This document shows positions 23,480 through 36,089 of a stretch of 64,000 nucleotides of DNA, piece after piece (the first letter of the stretch is position 1; every line of letters starts with the position of its first letter). The translations under genes were made by a program, and so were the position numbers. The notes under the pieces were generated by a model. That model worked only from the letters and a program-made list of their open reading frames with translations. It searched no databases and was not told where the DNA came from. The stretch is taken from the NCBI RefSeq assembly GCF_036373705.1, contig NC_089853.1:1900001-1964000 (forward strand). The letters are read 5' to 3'. This stretch comes from Amia ocellicauda. Lineage: Eukaryota; Chordata; Actinopteri; Amiiformes; Amiidae.

Positions 23480-24235
23480 TTGAATCCTCAAGTGGTGGAA
23501 CAGATCTGGGAGAAGCTGGGACAAGCTTGGGTCAACCTCTTCGCTACACAAGCGACGACCCACTGCCCTCTGTGGTTCTCATTGGAGACAGGATGGGGTC
23601 CCCTGGGCATGGACGCCTTTGCTCACCCATGGCCGCGGGAACTGCTGTACACCTTTCCCCCTCTGCCACTTATTCCACTGACACTGGAGAGGATTCGCCA
23701 GGAAGGAGCCCAAGTCCTCCTGATCGCCCCCCGGTGGCCGAGACAGTTGTGGTTTGCGGCACTGACACAGATGGTCAGTGCGGAACCCTGGCCGCTCTCG
23801 CTACGCAAGGACTTACTGAGTCAAGCGGAGGGACTTCTGTGGCACCCCAACCCAGCACAGCTGCAGTTGTGGCTCTGGCCCCTGAAAGGCACCGCCTAAT
23901 GTCTATGGGACTGCCAGATAATGTCGTGGAGACACTACAGTCGGCCAGGGCCCCCTCTATCAAAGCCCAATATACTTATAAGTGGTCAGTCTTTCAAAAC
24001 TGGTGCTTAGCCAGACACGTGGACCCGGTGTTGTGCCCCATGTCAACCATCATGTGCTTCCTGCAACAGCTGCTGGAGGAAGGTTAATCTGCATCCATGC
24101 TGAAGGTGTATCTGGCTGCTATTTCAGCATGCCATGATAATATTGACAATGTCTCTCAAGGAGCTCACTTCCTGGTGACCCAATTTCTAAAGGGTGCGAG
24201 ATAATTGAGACCACCAGTAAAAGAGCACTCGTTGC
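23480..24235 (+). pseudogene. DIRS RNase H tail and tyrosine recombinase N-terminus
   Basis: The frame 23480-23899 encodes the RT-to-recombinase linker (VLLIAPRWPRQLWFAAL). In another frame, to 24087, follows SARAPSIKAQYTYKWSVFQNWC, the SAM-like N-terminal part of a tyrosine recombinase. After a TAA it continues as MLKVYLAAISACHDNI and FLKGAR. The catalytic Arg, HxxR and Tyr region is absent, so the recombinase is truncated. The same motifs recur at 39600-39940. Confidence 0.8.
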
Positions 24236-25240
24236 ACGGTACTGATGGGATGGAGAGACCCCATCCCTCCTCCTCCCGCCCCTGCCGCTGTGCCACGTGT
24301 GGCCACCGCACGTTACTCTCTTGGAGCGGTGACGTGGTCTGCCCCTTCTGTCCGGGACTGGACCAGGGGGGCGGAGCAACTGTGGGCCCCCACCACTCGG
24401 GCGCACGCGGGGTCCCAATCACGTCTTGCTGTGACGTCAAGCTGTCCTCCTCTCTAAGCGAAGGCGGGACTTTGGTGGATCCTTCTTTCCACCTAACCCT
24501 CAGCCCTCCCAGTACTGCCTGATCTCCTGGCGGAGCTACACTCTACCTGGGACCACCCAGCGACGGCCCCCGCCCAGGAAGGGGCAGGCGAAGTCTACCC
24601 CAGGACCCAGGGTGCGCAGGAAGCGGGTTCAATGGATTTTCACCGTGTTAATTCCACCATCTCGGCGCTGGTGTCCTTGCCCCCCTCTCTGCAATGCCAA
24701 GGGACCTGTCCTGTCCTAACAGGCAGTGCAGGGTCACAGAGGCAATGCTGCACCGAGCATATGAGGCTGGAACCCAGGTTGCCCACCTCCGCAATACAGA
24801 GTCCCTGTTGGCAACTCTACATCGCTCAGCTGGTGGAGGTCCCGGACGCAAGGCCCTCAACTTCAGAGACCCCACAGCCTACTGGGGAGTTGCCTGCGGC
24901 AGCAGATCTGCTAGTCCAGGAGAGGGAGCAGTCGCTACAGCTCACAAGAGTGTACCCCCAAGCAGCACATCTGGGTCAGACCTGTAGGGCCTAGAAGGCC
25001 AGCCCCACAGAAGCAGCAACCCCGCCCTCTTGCTGACCTTTGCCAGCAACTCACCAGCAGGCAGGCGCCTACCCAGTCCCAGGCAGCGAACCCCCGCCCC
25101 CACACCTCCCGAGCCGTGGCCCTGAAGCATTCCAGCAGCCTCTGGCCTACCCATGCAACCCCCAGCAACTCTCCAATTGGTACCTTCTTACCCAAATAAT
25201 AACAGTTGGCTACTACCATGGCTTCTTAAAAATGAATGAA
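24206..25240 (+). mobile_element. Second DIRS gag fragment
   Basis: Directly after the truncated recombinase there is another gag-like Cys motif (CRCATCGHRTLL, then VVCPFC). At 24715-24780 follows NRQCRVTEAMLHRAYEAGTQ, matching the NKQCRTTDLMLKKAYTAET region of the first copy. No single frame is open across the stretch. It looks like an internally deleted copy joined to the first element. Confidence 0.65.
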
Positions 25241-25839
25241 TTTTAACTGTTTTTAAAGATTTAGTTGTTTTTAAAGCACTAGTTGTTTGGGTTTTTTGGT
25301 TAGTTTTGTTCTGTTTTTATTCGTTTGTCAAATACATTGGCCGTTAGAATTTTGATTTTAAATGCATCGGACTGTTTTGGTTTGTTTTTTATTTTTATCA
25401 TTTTATTAGTTTTTTGATTTGTCCGGTGCCTTTTCAGTTAATTTCAATGTATTTGACCTTTTTTGTTGGTTTGCAGTTTTTGCTTTAATCACTAGTTTGT
25501 TTTATTGTTTTGTGCACTTGTTTATTTGAGTTTATGCATTCTGTTAATCACTTAAGATTTACATTTTTTTAAGTGGTTTTAGAATATTGATTTTAACAAA
25601 TTTTAAATCATAAGTATTTAAATTTGTTTTGAATGTTTTTATTATTGAAATGTAAAATACTTTCCCAATAAAACAGTATTTACTCCCTACGGTTCCAGAC
25701 CTGTCCACCCCACTTCAGACACCCGGTGTGGATGCGAGTGAGGGACCCATTGCAGTGTGTGGCGCTTCTCGTCGAAATCGCCTCTCTTTTGGAGAATTGC
25801 GCAACTTAAATCAAACTAAATAATTTTGAAGAAATTAAA

Positions 25840-25841
<2 letters not shown>

Positions 25842-25912
<71 letters not shown>
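25842..25912. repeat. (AT)n microsatellite
   Basis: About 35 uninterrupted AT units. Confidence 0.97.
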
Positions 25913-25919
<7 letters not shown>

Positions 25920-26330
25920 CTTTACACTTTCTGCATTGTACATCATTCACAGAAGCCATCCGTGGCCTGAACACATCTCACATCCGTGGCTTATTTATTT
26001 ATCTTACAAGACCGAATAACACAAAGTTGGCTTGTGTGCTGTTCCATTAACCTTTTATTAATGATTTGCATCATTATGTTATCCAATACAAATGGATATA
26101 AAAACTGTCTAAACACAAAAAGAGTTCAGTGCAATGGCTATTGCTTCTGTTTCTGCTTACTTAAAAGTACTAAGATGGATTGTTAAACCAAGAACAGTTC
26201 CAGTCCCTTTTAAAACTAAAACAAACCCATGGTTATATGCTGTATATAAGTAATAAAAAGTAAGTAATGTGTAAAATCTGATTTGAGTATAATGGCCATT
26301 TCAATTGTATTCAATGTTGAATTAATGTCT

Positions 26331-26510
26331 AGGGCTGGGATTAAATCAAAACTTTGACCCACCTGCTAATAGAAAACTAAAGTACTGTACTCAGTTATGA
26401 CATCATTTAGTTCGATGCCACATTCCTCTAATCATAAATGTAACTGCTATGATTTACAGCTTTGTAGTTTGATATTAGGTGGTTCAAAGTTTTGATTTAA
26501 TCAAATTAAA
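26331..26510. repeat. MITE copy with inverted ends
   Basis: Left end GATTAAATCAAAACTTTGAC is mirrored at the right by CAAAGTTTTGATTTAATC. Size and interior resemble the better preserved copy at 27374-27552, which lies in intron 11 of gene B. Confidence 0.7.
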
Positions 26511-26532
26511 TTGAACCCACTCAACACTAGTC

Positions 26533-29500
26533 TTATAGCAGAACTTCATGTTTGGACGCCTTGTAGATCAATACTCCACACAGCAGGAGGACAGCAACTG
26601 CAAATGCCCCTGCAAAGACCTTGCTGGTTCCACTCAAATATGCATGAGTGCCTGGAAGGAGTAACACAGGTAAGAAATGCAACAGAAAAAGAGTCACAGC
26701 AACAGAAAATAATTTCTTTCACAATATGATCAACATGGAAGTTTATTTTGTTATTTAAAAAAAATATAGACTTTGATATTTAGACTTCTACCATTTGTGT
26801 CATGCTAAGATGACACAACTTAGTTTAACTCTTGTTAGGACTAAAGTTGTAGATTTTACTGTCCTGTAATTTCCTCGCTGAGTTCAGATGTCCTTTGGTC
26901 ATGTCCCAAAGGACAACACACACCTATGATAGGCCACAGAAAAGATCTAAACTGCAGGAAAAATGGAAATGATATTTAACACACTTTAGACTGCTCCTGT
27001 CCTTACCTGGGCTGCCTGCGGCATTCTTAGCGACACGCAGGGGCCCCTGGGTAATTTGGTGGCTGTCTGTCTGTGATGACAGTGATCTCCTGCGACGGGC
27101 TGAGCTTGTGCAGCCCTGGGCACACCTTGTATTGGATTTGCCAGCTTCACACAAGATCACAGTGCAGCTAATATAAACCTAATGTCAGGGAGATATGAAA
27201 CTTAAGAAATCTACAATACGTTGTAATGTTGTATTTTATTACAAGATCGCTATTTCTTTCTTTTAAATGCTTAAAATCACAAAATGCTGCAGTACTGAAA
27301 TGCACACAGTGTAGCTAACAAAAGCAGATGTTTTCATAAATATATGTTAGTTTAGCTACATTGTTAAACTTAGGGCCGGATTAAATCAAAATTTTGACCC
27401 ACCCGCTAATAGCAAACTACAAACCTGTACATAAAAGCGGTTACATTTCTGATTAGAAGAAAGTGTCTTCTTAGTAAAAATGAAGCCGCAACTGAGTACA
27501 GTTCTGTAGTTTTCTATTAGCGGGTGGGTCAAAGTTTTGATTTAATCCCAGCCTTAGACTGCTGTAAAAAAATAAAAAATAAAAAAGTTAAATCCTCAGA
27601 ATAGCATATTACCTCATTAAATTCCCCAATGAATTTGAAAGCCTCCATTTCAAACCTGAATTCGCTTGGACTGCTTGGGTAGACAACTATTGTGTTATCC
27701 TTGTTACACCTTGAAAATTGGATACATGAAAGTTACATGTCCAGTTTTGTGGAGTGCACTCTTATAATAGTTTGTGTTGCATAGAGACAATCCCATTGAC
27801 CAATGCTACCATGAGTAAATGGGCGATGGTTGGGGTTTTGTTTATGCTTTCTTGTTTTAAGAAAGAGGTTTAGTGAAATATAATGCACATTTGACATGGC
27901 AGGTCTAGTCTCTCTTGGGACAATCCTCACCCGTTTTTTATGATGTCGTAGTGCATGGATTCACTGGGGTCATCTTTAGGGGTTGCCATGCAGGACTCCA
28001 CAAAGAGCTCGGTGTTACTGAGAGAGGTGTGGGCCTGGATACTTATGTACAGCATTTCCTGCAGTTGCACTTGCACTGGGTAAGCACTGGGCTCAATCAT
28101 CTGTCTGAAGGTATTGTTGCTGTAGAACTCAAACACATAGCTGAAGCTGCCAAAACTGGTCTCGGTGAACACATAGGCAGACTGATGGGTCTTGAACTGG
28201 GACGAAGCTCGGCCGATCTTGGAGTAGGTGCATGAGAATGGAATCTCAGTCAGATGCTTCCTGGTTATGACATCATCTGTGTTGTCTACTGATACAATTT
28301 CATTCCTGAAGATGAGGCCATCATGAGTTTCCTGTAAAATTGGGTTAAAAAAATGTATTCTATATTTTCTCTTCATTCTTATTATGCATTCGTTTTTGGA
28401 TCTTGATTTTTTTTATTAAAGAACATCTTAAACTGGGAATTATTTAAAATGTTGTCAATATTTAGGTATGTTTTGCAGTTCATGTAAGTTTTTAAGTTTT
28501 GTCACAGATGATCAAGAGGTTGAGATTAGACATGCATTGATGCAGGGGTCTGTACATCCTCTTTTCCCATTTTGCCTACTTATTGTGCAATACTATTGCA
28601 CCATGCTATGGGAAAAGGTACTGTACCAGTATTATAATTTAGCTTTTAAATTTTTCTCTTCATTGCAAACCCAATTTTGTTATAGATTTTTCAGGAGCAT
28701 GATCCCCACACAATACATTCTGAATTGCATGAACATGTGGATCAGATTGTGAATTTACCTCAAGCTGTGTTCCACAGGTGTTTAGTGACATTGTCGCCAG
28801 TACATGTGATCCGTTAGATGCCAGTGTGCATGATGGATCATTTAGACGCAAGTGGCTTTCATTAAGTCCTCTAAAGGCAGACTTGTTCATAACAATAGTC
28901 ATAGTGTTTTCAGTGCATAAGATGTCAACTTCACCTGGCATGAAACAAGCATATCACAATGACTTCAGTTTAATATCTGCCTTCAAAATAAAGTACACAC
29001 ATGAGTTCAACGTGCATCATATGCAATAATTATAATCATACTTACCAGTATGGTATTTGTCCACAACAATTATAATGCATCTCATATCAGACTGACTGGA
29101 AAAAGCCAAAAAGTGATAACTTGAGTAAGTGAGAGAGCAAATATCCAAAACATACAAGGAACACAGTTCACAAAGACCCATGCTTACGTTTGAAATGTTT
29201 CAGCAGCAAAACAGATGGAAACATGATTACTGCATTCACTTTCTTCTGGGGTCCAGCTGATCAGCACCTGGTGAATTCCATTGGTGCTATTACTCTGACC
29301 TGACTTTGTTATATTCAGTGGACCACTGACCTGGAAGTCATGTATCCTTTAACAAAGGAAAATAAGAAATGATCAGAAAATACATGATGCAACAAATTAA
29401 TAAATAATATGTAATGTATACATTTTTAGATTAAAATTCACAAAATAACATAAATGTTTGCTTAACATTTTCAAAATGATGGAAAGAAAAAATGAAGAGA

Positions 29501-31934
29501 CATAATTTCATACATAAATTGTATTATATCAAATTTAACACTGCAGGGTAATCTGGCACCTCAATGAGATCGATGACTTACGTTGCCTGTGCTGCTTGAG
29601 CTCTGACAAGGAACTGAAACTCATGAGCTACAACTGCATGATAGACATCCCCATGGGCTGGAGTGGGAGGCAGAAACTGAGGCCTTACAATCCCGGGGAC
29701 ACACGTAGACACAGGAGAATCAACTGTAATGCAATGAATGAAAGCCCATAATTACAGAACTGCATCTATCTCAAAATATGTCTTACTATTAAAGCAAATA
29801 GGTACAGCTTTGTGTACCTTTTTAATACCACTCTTGCCAGTTGGTTTAACATCAATTTACTGTCCACTTTATGATGCTAACCCTGCTAGTTTAAGCCTGT
29901 CTCAGACTTGGCAGTCATGAAGGAGGACTTTATACATATTTTGAAAGACAGAGAGGTTGAAATAACAAGTAGAAAGTATATACCTATATATTTACTTTTG
30001 TCAGTGAACTTACCTTCTACAGCAAAGTGTAAGGGTAATCTGCTCAGCGCAGTAGTACTGTTGATGGTACTGTTCATTGTGTCTCGAGCTAATGGGAGTC
30101 TGACAGACGAAGTCCCATCTTCATATGACAAGGAAATTGTTTGCATCGGAAAGTCCTCAATCACCAATTCAAAGACATGGAGTCCGACACTGGGAGTGTT
30201 GTTGAATTTTAAACTACAAAGATTCTAAAAAGACAAACACACACAAAACAAGTTGAGCTATGACGTCAGCAGGCATTTACAACTACACAAAGACTGCATT
30301 TCAAATATATCAGCCTACCGTTAGCTTCTACAAAGTGCACCTTACCTCATTTAGGGTGACATTTGGGTGCTGGTAACATAACTCACAGTCCACATTAGCT
30401 GCTTGCCCAAACCTGCATCTGACTTGATCACCATCTGGGTCATGGGCTAGTAACCAGAGTGTAGTCACACAGTTCTGGGAAATTCTTCATAAAAATAACG
30501 CAGGGAAAAACATATTATTTATTAGAAATTGCTTTTCTGCAGTTGTTTTTTTAAAGTTTTTTTAATAAAAGAAGCTAACCTGATTGTTGATAGAATGGTC
30601 AGAATTGGGGATCTGTTGAGTGATTGCAAATCAGACCTTGTCCCCATGTCAACGTGAGTTAAGAAACTCCAGTCTGCTGTTCCAAAAAGGTTAGAGATCC
30701 AGCAGCAGCCTGTTTCCCTACAGCAGACAAACAAATATGAAAATATATAGAGTTATATAGTTAAAGTAAATCTTAAAACATTAAATAATTCTTAGAACAA
30801 TGTAGCAGTATTGGTCTATATCCTAAGAATACATTTCAACACCAGGACAGGATGACAACAGAGAAACTAACATATTTTGCTTTGGTTAACACCATTTTAT
30901 ATTTGTTTTCAGAATTCCCAACTTCCAGGATAATTCTGTTCATATATTTCTTTCCAAACAATGTACCTCAACTCAAATGGTTTGTCACTTGAGATGTTTC
31001 TCTGTATGACTCCATCTGCCTGACACCAGTGGCCGAGCTGAGATGTGTTCCTGTCTGCGATTTCAGAGTGAACAATCTTCCCACAGTTTCCACTATAACA
31101 GCCCCAAGTGTGCTGCTGGTGACATTCCCCACTGTAGGACTCCTTGTATTGGAAATTCACCTTAGTTCAATGGACATTAAGATTTTGTAATTCAATCAAT
31201 GTTTACTGTTTACTTTCTTTCTCAGTAGACTAGCTTTTGTATTAATTTAATATTGTTTATCTAATTTAATCTCCCATGCTGTCAACTCTCAGTTAATAAA
31301 ATACAATTAAACAAACAAATTAATACATACACAAGGCTGCCCATTGTTGTCAAAGAGTTCTCTGGTTCTCTAGAAGTTTTGGAAATTTACTTAAAACAAC
31401 AGTTAAATTGAAGGTAGTTGTTCTGCTTTTTGTGTGCAGAGAATGTTTTATATCTTGAGCATAACACCGTCTGTTGGGAGATCCCTGATGGAATGATAAC
31501 TAAAGACAAACATATTTAGAGGGGAATCAAATGGAATAGCACATAATGCAGGCTAAATATAAGAAAACAATATCCATTTTATGAAGTGAAAACAGTTAAG
31601 GACGTCACACAATTGTAATCTGTCTCACTGAGTGTTTGAAATAGCCAGCTCAAAATATTGCAACACTTTTCAAACAACACAAAACTGAAGGCAAGGAACT
31701 TTTACAACTACACCGTAACTTTAAGATTAAAGATATTGCTTAAACATTTACAAAACACCCCTCCTCATTCTATCTATCTCATAATATATAGTATACATTT
31801 TTAACTTTACTTACCAAAATGGTTCCATCTGAATATTTTCTGACGGGTGTAAAAGTCATAAGCCCACCTTGTATACTTGCTGTAATGCTTATAGAGATTA
31901 ATGAACTGAAAACCCATAGCATGAAGAGTGCCAT
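26533..31934 (-). CDS. ZP-domain type I membrane glycoprotein, gene B (13 exons, 705 aa)
   Basis: Exons: 31934-31815, 31160-30967, 30717-30580, 30484-30346, 30224-30014, 29723-29582, 29346-29188, 29095-29046, 28934-28759, 28331-27931, 27709-27613, 27178-27007, 26651-26533. Phases match genes A and C and the frame ends with TAA. I chose Met 31934 (MALFMLWVFSSLISIS) because it starts the hydrophobic signal and aligns with the other two genes; an in-frame Met lies 14 codons upstream. Exon 5 is only 211 nt, so the mucin-like linker is nearly absent. ZP cysteines are kept. The cleavage site is RRRR (637-640), followed by ITQGPLRVA, a TM helix at 678-696 and a 9-residue tail KASKHEVLL. It is the most diverged of the three. 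Its function is inferred from the ZP module only. Confidence 0.87.
27374..27552. mobile_element. 179-bp MITE in intron 11 of gene B
   Basis: Inverted ends GATTAAATCAAAATTTTGAC and CAAAGTTTTGATTTAATC extend to about 35 bases including GACCCACCCGCTAATAG. The element is flanked by CTTAG on both sides (27369-27373 and 27553-27557), a candidate 5-bp target duplication. Related copies lie at 26331, and fragments at 14938 and 18755. No coding capacity. Confidence 0.8.
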
Positions 31935-33215
31935 TGACACAAAATCTCTGTCTCTGTTTTGTAGTCTAATGTGCATTCTGGGTTGCACAGCATGAGCTAC
32001 GAACAATGTGCAAGTGCAGAAAATCACGTGCTATGAGATTAGTTTAAATGACTATTTCCTGCAATACAGAAATATTGTCCTTTAATCCTTTTCAACTCAA
32101 TTGTGTATTGCTAATAGCACACAAAGGGAATCTAGGAAATTACTGACTAATCTGGTATTTTAAGTTTTCACTGATAGTTTCAGGAGTGGACTGCTTTTAA
32201 TTGTGAGTTGAAATATTAAATTGGGAGTTGTTACTGGTGTGCTGTCTCTGTGTCTCTGCCGGAGACTGGGGTGGACCTGGACGTTTAGCTGTTGTCTTTT
32301 TGCTGGCCAGTATAAAGCCATGTTCTGGGACAGGAGCAGGGTCCTCACAGATATGATATGCAGATTGCATAGGTTAGTGAAATAAATTGTTTAGGATCAT
32401 TTCATTTGTATTAAGAAATACACAAGATGTTTAACCAAAGTTAATATCTCCATGAGGAGGATGTTTATTAAAATAAAATTAGGCATTATTTTGTCTTAAA
32501 ACACAGAATGGTTTTTCTTAAATTGTTTAATGAGATAAAATTAATGATAAAAAAATAGTTTTTTGTTTGATTTCAAATGTTAAAATAACCAGAACCTGAA
32601 ACAACAATGGCAAACTGAAAGTGATTCAAGAAATGAAAATATCTTTAAATACCTACAACACTCATAGGAATGGCTGATCAGTGCCAAATGTAAAACAAAA
32701 CAACAGGGCAGAATATAACTGCCAGTTTCTAAATGTCCATTCAAATCCAACCATTTTGTCTCCCTTATAAAATGAGTTCATGTCAAATAGCAAATATGAA
32801 AAGATGCTGTAACCACTATTTAAACAGCAGACATGTGGTTGTTGTAAATTGTGTTTTGTGTGAGACTTCCCTCAAAATTCAAGTTATTTTTTTATTTTTT
32901 TATATTTTTGTATGGTAATTACAAACCAGTGCATGTATTTATCATCATAACATTTAAGGAATTGAAGCCCTTAGCACACTAGGGGGCAGCATTTGAAAAC
33001 CTATGTTGCCCAATATGATTAGGAATTTGTAAATAACTCAAAGTCATAAACTCAATAAACAAACCATAAAAGTAATGTATTAATCAGTAAGTCATCGGTT
33101 TATAGGTACAGTACACACAGGCTTGTTTCCTCTTTTAAAAGATACACAATAGAGACACATATTAAATGTATATGTTCTGCTTTAAAAACAAAAGAGCAAT
33201 CTGCTGATTACTATT
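31935..33215. other. 5' flank of gene B; no gene recognised
   Basis: AT-rich sequence without recognisable coding exons. I found no TATA-like box at the spacing seen in genes A and C. Confidence 0.5.
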
Positions 33216-33300
33216 TATTTATTTATTTATTTATTAGCAGATGCCCATGTCCAGGGTGACTTACAAAATATAAGAGCAATACAGAAGTGCAAAAATACAG
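33216..33300. repeat. SINE-tail-like repeat
   Basis: (TTTA)n followed by TTAGCAGATGCCCATGTCC and GGTGACTTACAAAATA, the pattern of a common fish interspersed repeat end. Confidence 0.5.
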
Positions 33301-33327
33301 TGCAGTTCAAGGCATTGTACAGCCTTC

Positions 33328-34700
33328 ATGGAGGCTACGTGCCACAAGAGGGCCAGGAACTCCCCGTTGCCTTCAAGAGCCTCAACGAGCCGCCGCAGTG
33401 GAAGTTCTACCCGCCGCTATTCTACAGGCTCAGCCCCGCGCAGGCCCCACCTGCGAGTGTCTCCACAACGACAAGCCAGACAGCGATCATCTTCATCCAG
33501 GGCCTCCCTGGAGATGGTGCAGTCTGCTTTCCCCTCTCCGCCTCCTCGCAGGCATTCTCCAGAGAAGAGACCACGCTCCCCCAGAAGGAGATCCCCAAGG
33601 GAAAGAGGGTCCCAATACCGCTCATCTCTGCGCTCCCCTCCCCCTAGAAGGCAAAGGGCAACCTCCCTCCTGGAGAGAGGAAGAGGAGGAGTTTAAGAGC
33701 ATGATGCTCCGCCTATTTTTGGAAGTGATGGAGACCTTGGCCAGTCAGCAGGGCATGCTGATAAACATGTGGGCATGGCTGCCATCAGGGGAGGAGGCCC
33801 CACTCCCCGCCTCAGCTACCGCTGCCTGAGTAGAAGCTTTCCCACGTGGCTTCTCGCTCTAACATCTTGGATCCCCATCCTACACTAGGGAGACCTAGGA
33901 GGCAAGTTCAGTTTCTGAACAATTCACAGGCCCGAGCACAGAGTTCAAGGCACTGATGAGGCATGCAGCAGAGGCAGTGGAGATCCCCTGGTCCCCTCAG
34001 GAGAAGGTACCGAGCAATAGACTTATGAGGGAAAAAGCCTCTAGACGCTCGGAAGCCTTGCCCCTCTTCGAAGATTATGTGGACATTGTCCAGCCCACCT
34101 GGAACCGGCCAGCATCTGCTCCTGCAACTTCCTGGCAGACAGACGTGCACAACATCAGGGGCAGACCAGAAGGGCCTGGGATCATTCCCACCAATAGGAG
34201 ACTCAGTGGTCAGACTGGTGCAGGCTAATGCGTTGTTAGTCAAAGAACCCCTTTGTCCTAACAAGCAGTGCAGGACCACAGACGCTATGCTCAAAAAAGC
34301 ATACTCCGACGAAATTTCAGTGATCCAGGCAGCCAACGCACAGGCCATCCTAGTCCTCTACATGGGACACCTGGTGGGACGAATGAGGGAGCGACACTGC
34401 GAGGGATGCGAAGGAGCTGGAGCTTATGTCTGCATATATGACGGATTTGTGGCACGAGGGAGAGAAAGCCATGGGGAGATCCCTCGCAGCCATAGTAGCA
34501 GCCCGACGCCATCTCTGGCTCATGCAGGCCAAGCTCCAGGACACAGAGAAGGCAATGCTTCTCTATGCTCTTATCACCCCCGGCCAGACGTTTGGTGAGA
34601 AGATGGACCTCTCGATTGAGTGGTCAGCTAAGGCTAAGGAGACAGCTTCGAAATATGCGGATCTTCAGCAGGCTAGGAGGCAGCCACAAAAGCACCAGTG
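33328..34700 (+). pseudogene. DIRS gag-like protein, fragmented
   Basis: The Ser/Arg/Pro-rich N-terminal part (33328-33696) has RSPRRRSPRERG-like repeats. The C-terminal part shows FEDYVDIVQPTWNRPASAP, GDSVVRLVQANALL, NKQCRTTDAMLKKAYSDE and ANAQAILVLYMGHLVG, split over at least three frames (33956-34228, 34077-34598, 34426-34710). These motifs align with 20421-21635 of the first DIRS copy. Confidence 0.75.
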
Positions 34701-34859
34701 GAGATACTAGCAGCCCAACAGGAAGTTGCCGAAACCAGCGAAGCTTCCTCCGAGGCCTCAACAGACCAGTGGCCCGCAGCCTGAACAATGCCACTGAAGC
34801 CAGCCGCAGGCGAGGGGTAAGAAAGAATAGGCTCTCTGGCTGGAGAGCAGGGTTCTACT

Positions 34860-35280
34860 AGGGATACTTAGTGCCTAAAGAAGGACGGAGGCTTCAGGCC
34901 CATTCTCAACCTGAGGGGCGTCAACATGTTTCTGAAGAAAATAAACTTTCGCATGTTGACCGCACAGCATATTCTCCAGTCTGTCCGGCCGGGGCAACTG
35001 GTTAACATCAGTAGACCTCAGGGACACCTACTTCCATGTCCCCATCCTCTCAGCGCACAGGAAATACCTGCACTTCGCCTTCCAAGGCTAGGCACACGCA
35101 TTCAGTGTGCTGCCGTTTGGCCTCTCACTGGCTCCTCACACATTCTTAAAGTGCATGGATGCAGCCTTGGCCCCCCTCAGGACAAAGAGGATAAGGATCC
35201 TGAATTACCTGGGTGACTGGCTGGTGTGCGCAGACTCCAGGCTTCAGGTAGAGGAACATACAGCAGAGGTCACGTGACTG
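34860..35280 (+). pseudogene. DIRS reverse transcriptase fragment with altered active site
   Basis: Matches the RT at 22304-22730: FLKKINFRMLTAQHILQSV, CAAVWPLTG in a shifted frame, and RILNYLGDWLVCADSR, where the first Asp of the YLDD box is Gly. Several frameshifts are present. The RT ends at about 35280 and is joined to gag-like sequence of opposite orientation. Confidence 0.8.
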
Positions 35281-35640
35281 CACTGGGTCTCGCAGTTCAC
35301 ACTGAGGAAAGTTCCCTTGAGCCTGCACAAATGGCTGGCTTCTTGGGAATTGTTCGGACACTGAACTCACCTCCTCGGTCTCCCCAGCATTTGATGGGAG
35401 ATCTGAGATGTCAGATTGCGACGCCGTGTCAGAGAGCGTCTCTTCAGGCGGTGGTGGCAGTTGGGGGGGTAACGGGGCCTCCTGTTCTGATGGCATCCAT
35501 CGATCCGCCTACATGGTGTTCAGCATGAGCTGCTGACTGGCCAGGGCATCCGACACTTCCCCTACTTGGCGGAGTATAGTGGTCTTAAATTCATCTTACT
35601 TCCAGCCGGAGTAGCATCACCTTCTCGTAGTCTCCTTCCC
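35200..35640 (-). pseudogene. Inverted DIRS gag fragment
   Basis: The minus strand around 35496-35350 reads LPPPPEETLSDTASQSDISD, which corresponds to the ALPPSVLQEEE and SRSDISEEASS part of the plus-strand gag at 20990-21080. Its orientation is opposite to the adjacent RT. It may be a separate insertion or an internal inversion. Confidence 0.65.
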
Positions 35641-35810
35641 TCACTCGAATCTATCAAAAAGAAAGTGATACAGTAAGTAATATTTTTGCACAGCAGACCT
35701 CAATGGAGGAACTGAAGTCAGCTTCAAATGAGACTCCTGCCGCACACTTTCCTCCAAAGAGAAGCAATTTTTTGGACTGACGTAAGATGAGAAACTCCGA
35801 AGTGTGTAGA

Positions 35811-35816
35811 ATAATA

Positions 35817-35880
<64 letters not shown>
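35811..35880. repeat. (AAT)n microsatellite
   Basis: About 22 AAT units. Open frames of poly-Leu, poly-Ile and poly-Tyr on the minus strand are repeat artefacts. Confidence 0.97.
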
Positions 35881-35881
<1 letters not shown>

Positions 35882-36089
35882 CCGAAGAGAATCCAAAGAT
35901 GCACTGTGAGTCCTTGAAGAACCCAGTTTTTATGTATTTATTTAACATGCCTGGCCTGGAAGGCCTTGACATGGAAGCTCTCCACCTGAGTGGAGTCTCT
36001 CTAAACAACAAGAAATGTACAGCTTTTATAGGAAGAATGACATGTGGTTCTGTGGGCAGGATCAGTCACAAAACTAGAGCAGAGCAGAA

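Larger units (their letters stand above)
19510..24235 (+). mobile_element. DIRS-type tyrosine-recombinase retrotransposon, decayed
   Basis: The plus strand carries, in order, an untranslated leader, a gag-like frame with Cys clusters (20066-21635), RT and RNase H (22109-23452), and the N-terminal part of a tyrosine recombinase (to about 24235). This order and the RT type (RILNYLDDWLVCADSR) are those of DIRS elements, which integrate by recombinase and not by integrase. The catalytic end of the recombinase is missing, and a second gag fragment joins directly after it. Confidence 0.85.
25241..26532. other. AT-rich spacer, (AT)n tract, and 3' flank of gene B
   Basis: 25241-25680 is T-rich with AATAAA at 25668 and may be the tail of the DIRS copy. 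25842-25912 is a pure (AT)n tract. 26331-26510 resembles the MITE at 27374 with degenerate ends. No coding sequence is recognised. Confidence 0.55.
33290..35640 (+). mobile_element. Rearranged DIRS-type element
   Basis: A gag-like segment on plus (33300-34700) is followed by an internally deleted RT (34860-35280). Then comes a gag-like piece on the opposite strand (35496-35200 and toward 35640). Frames are broken throughout. The element lacks RNase H and recombinase. Confidence 0.8.

Noticed and set aside
35641..36011. Frames with poly-Leu, poly-Ile or poly-Tyr
   Set aside because: They read through the (AAT)n microsatellite.
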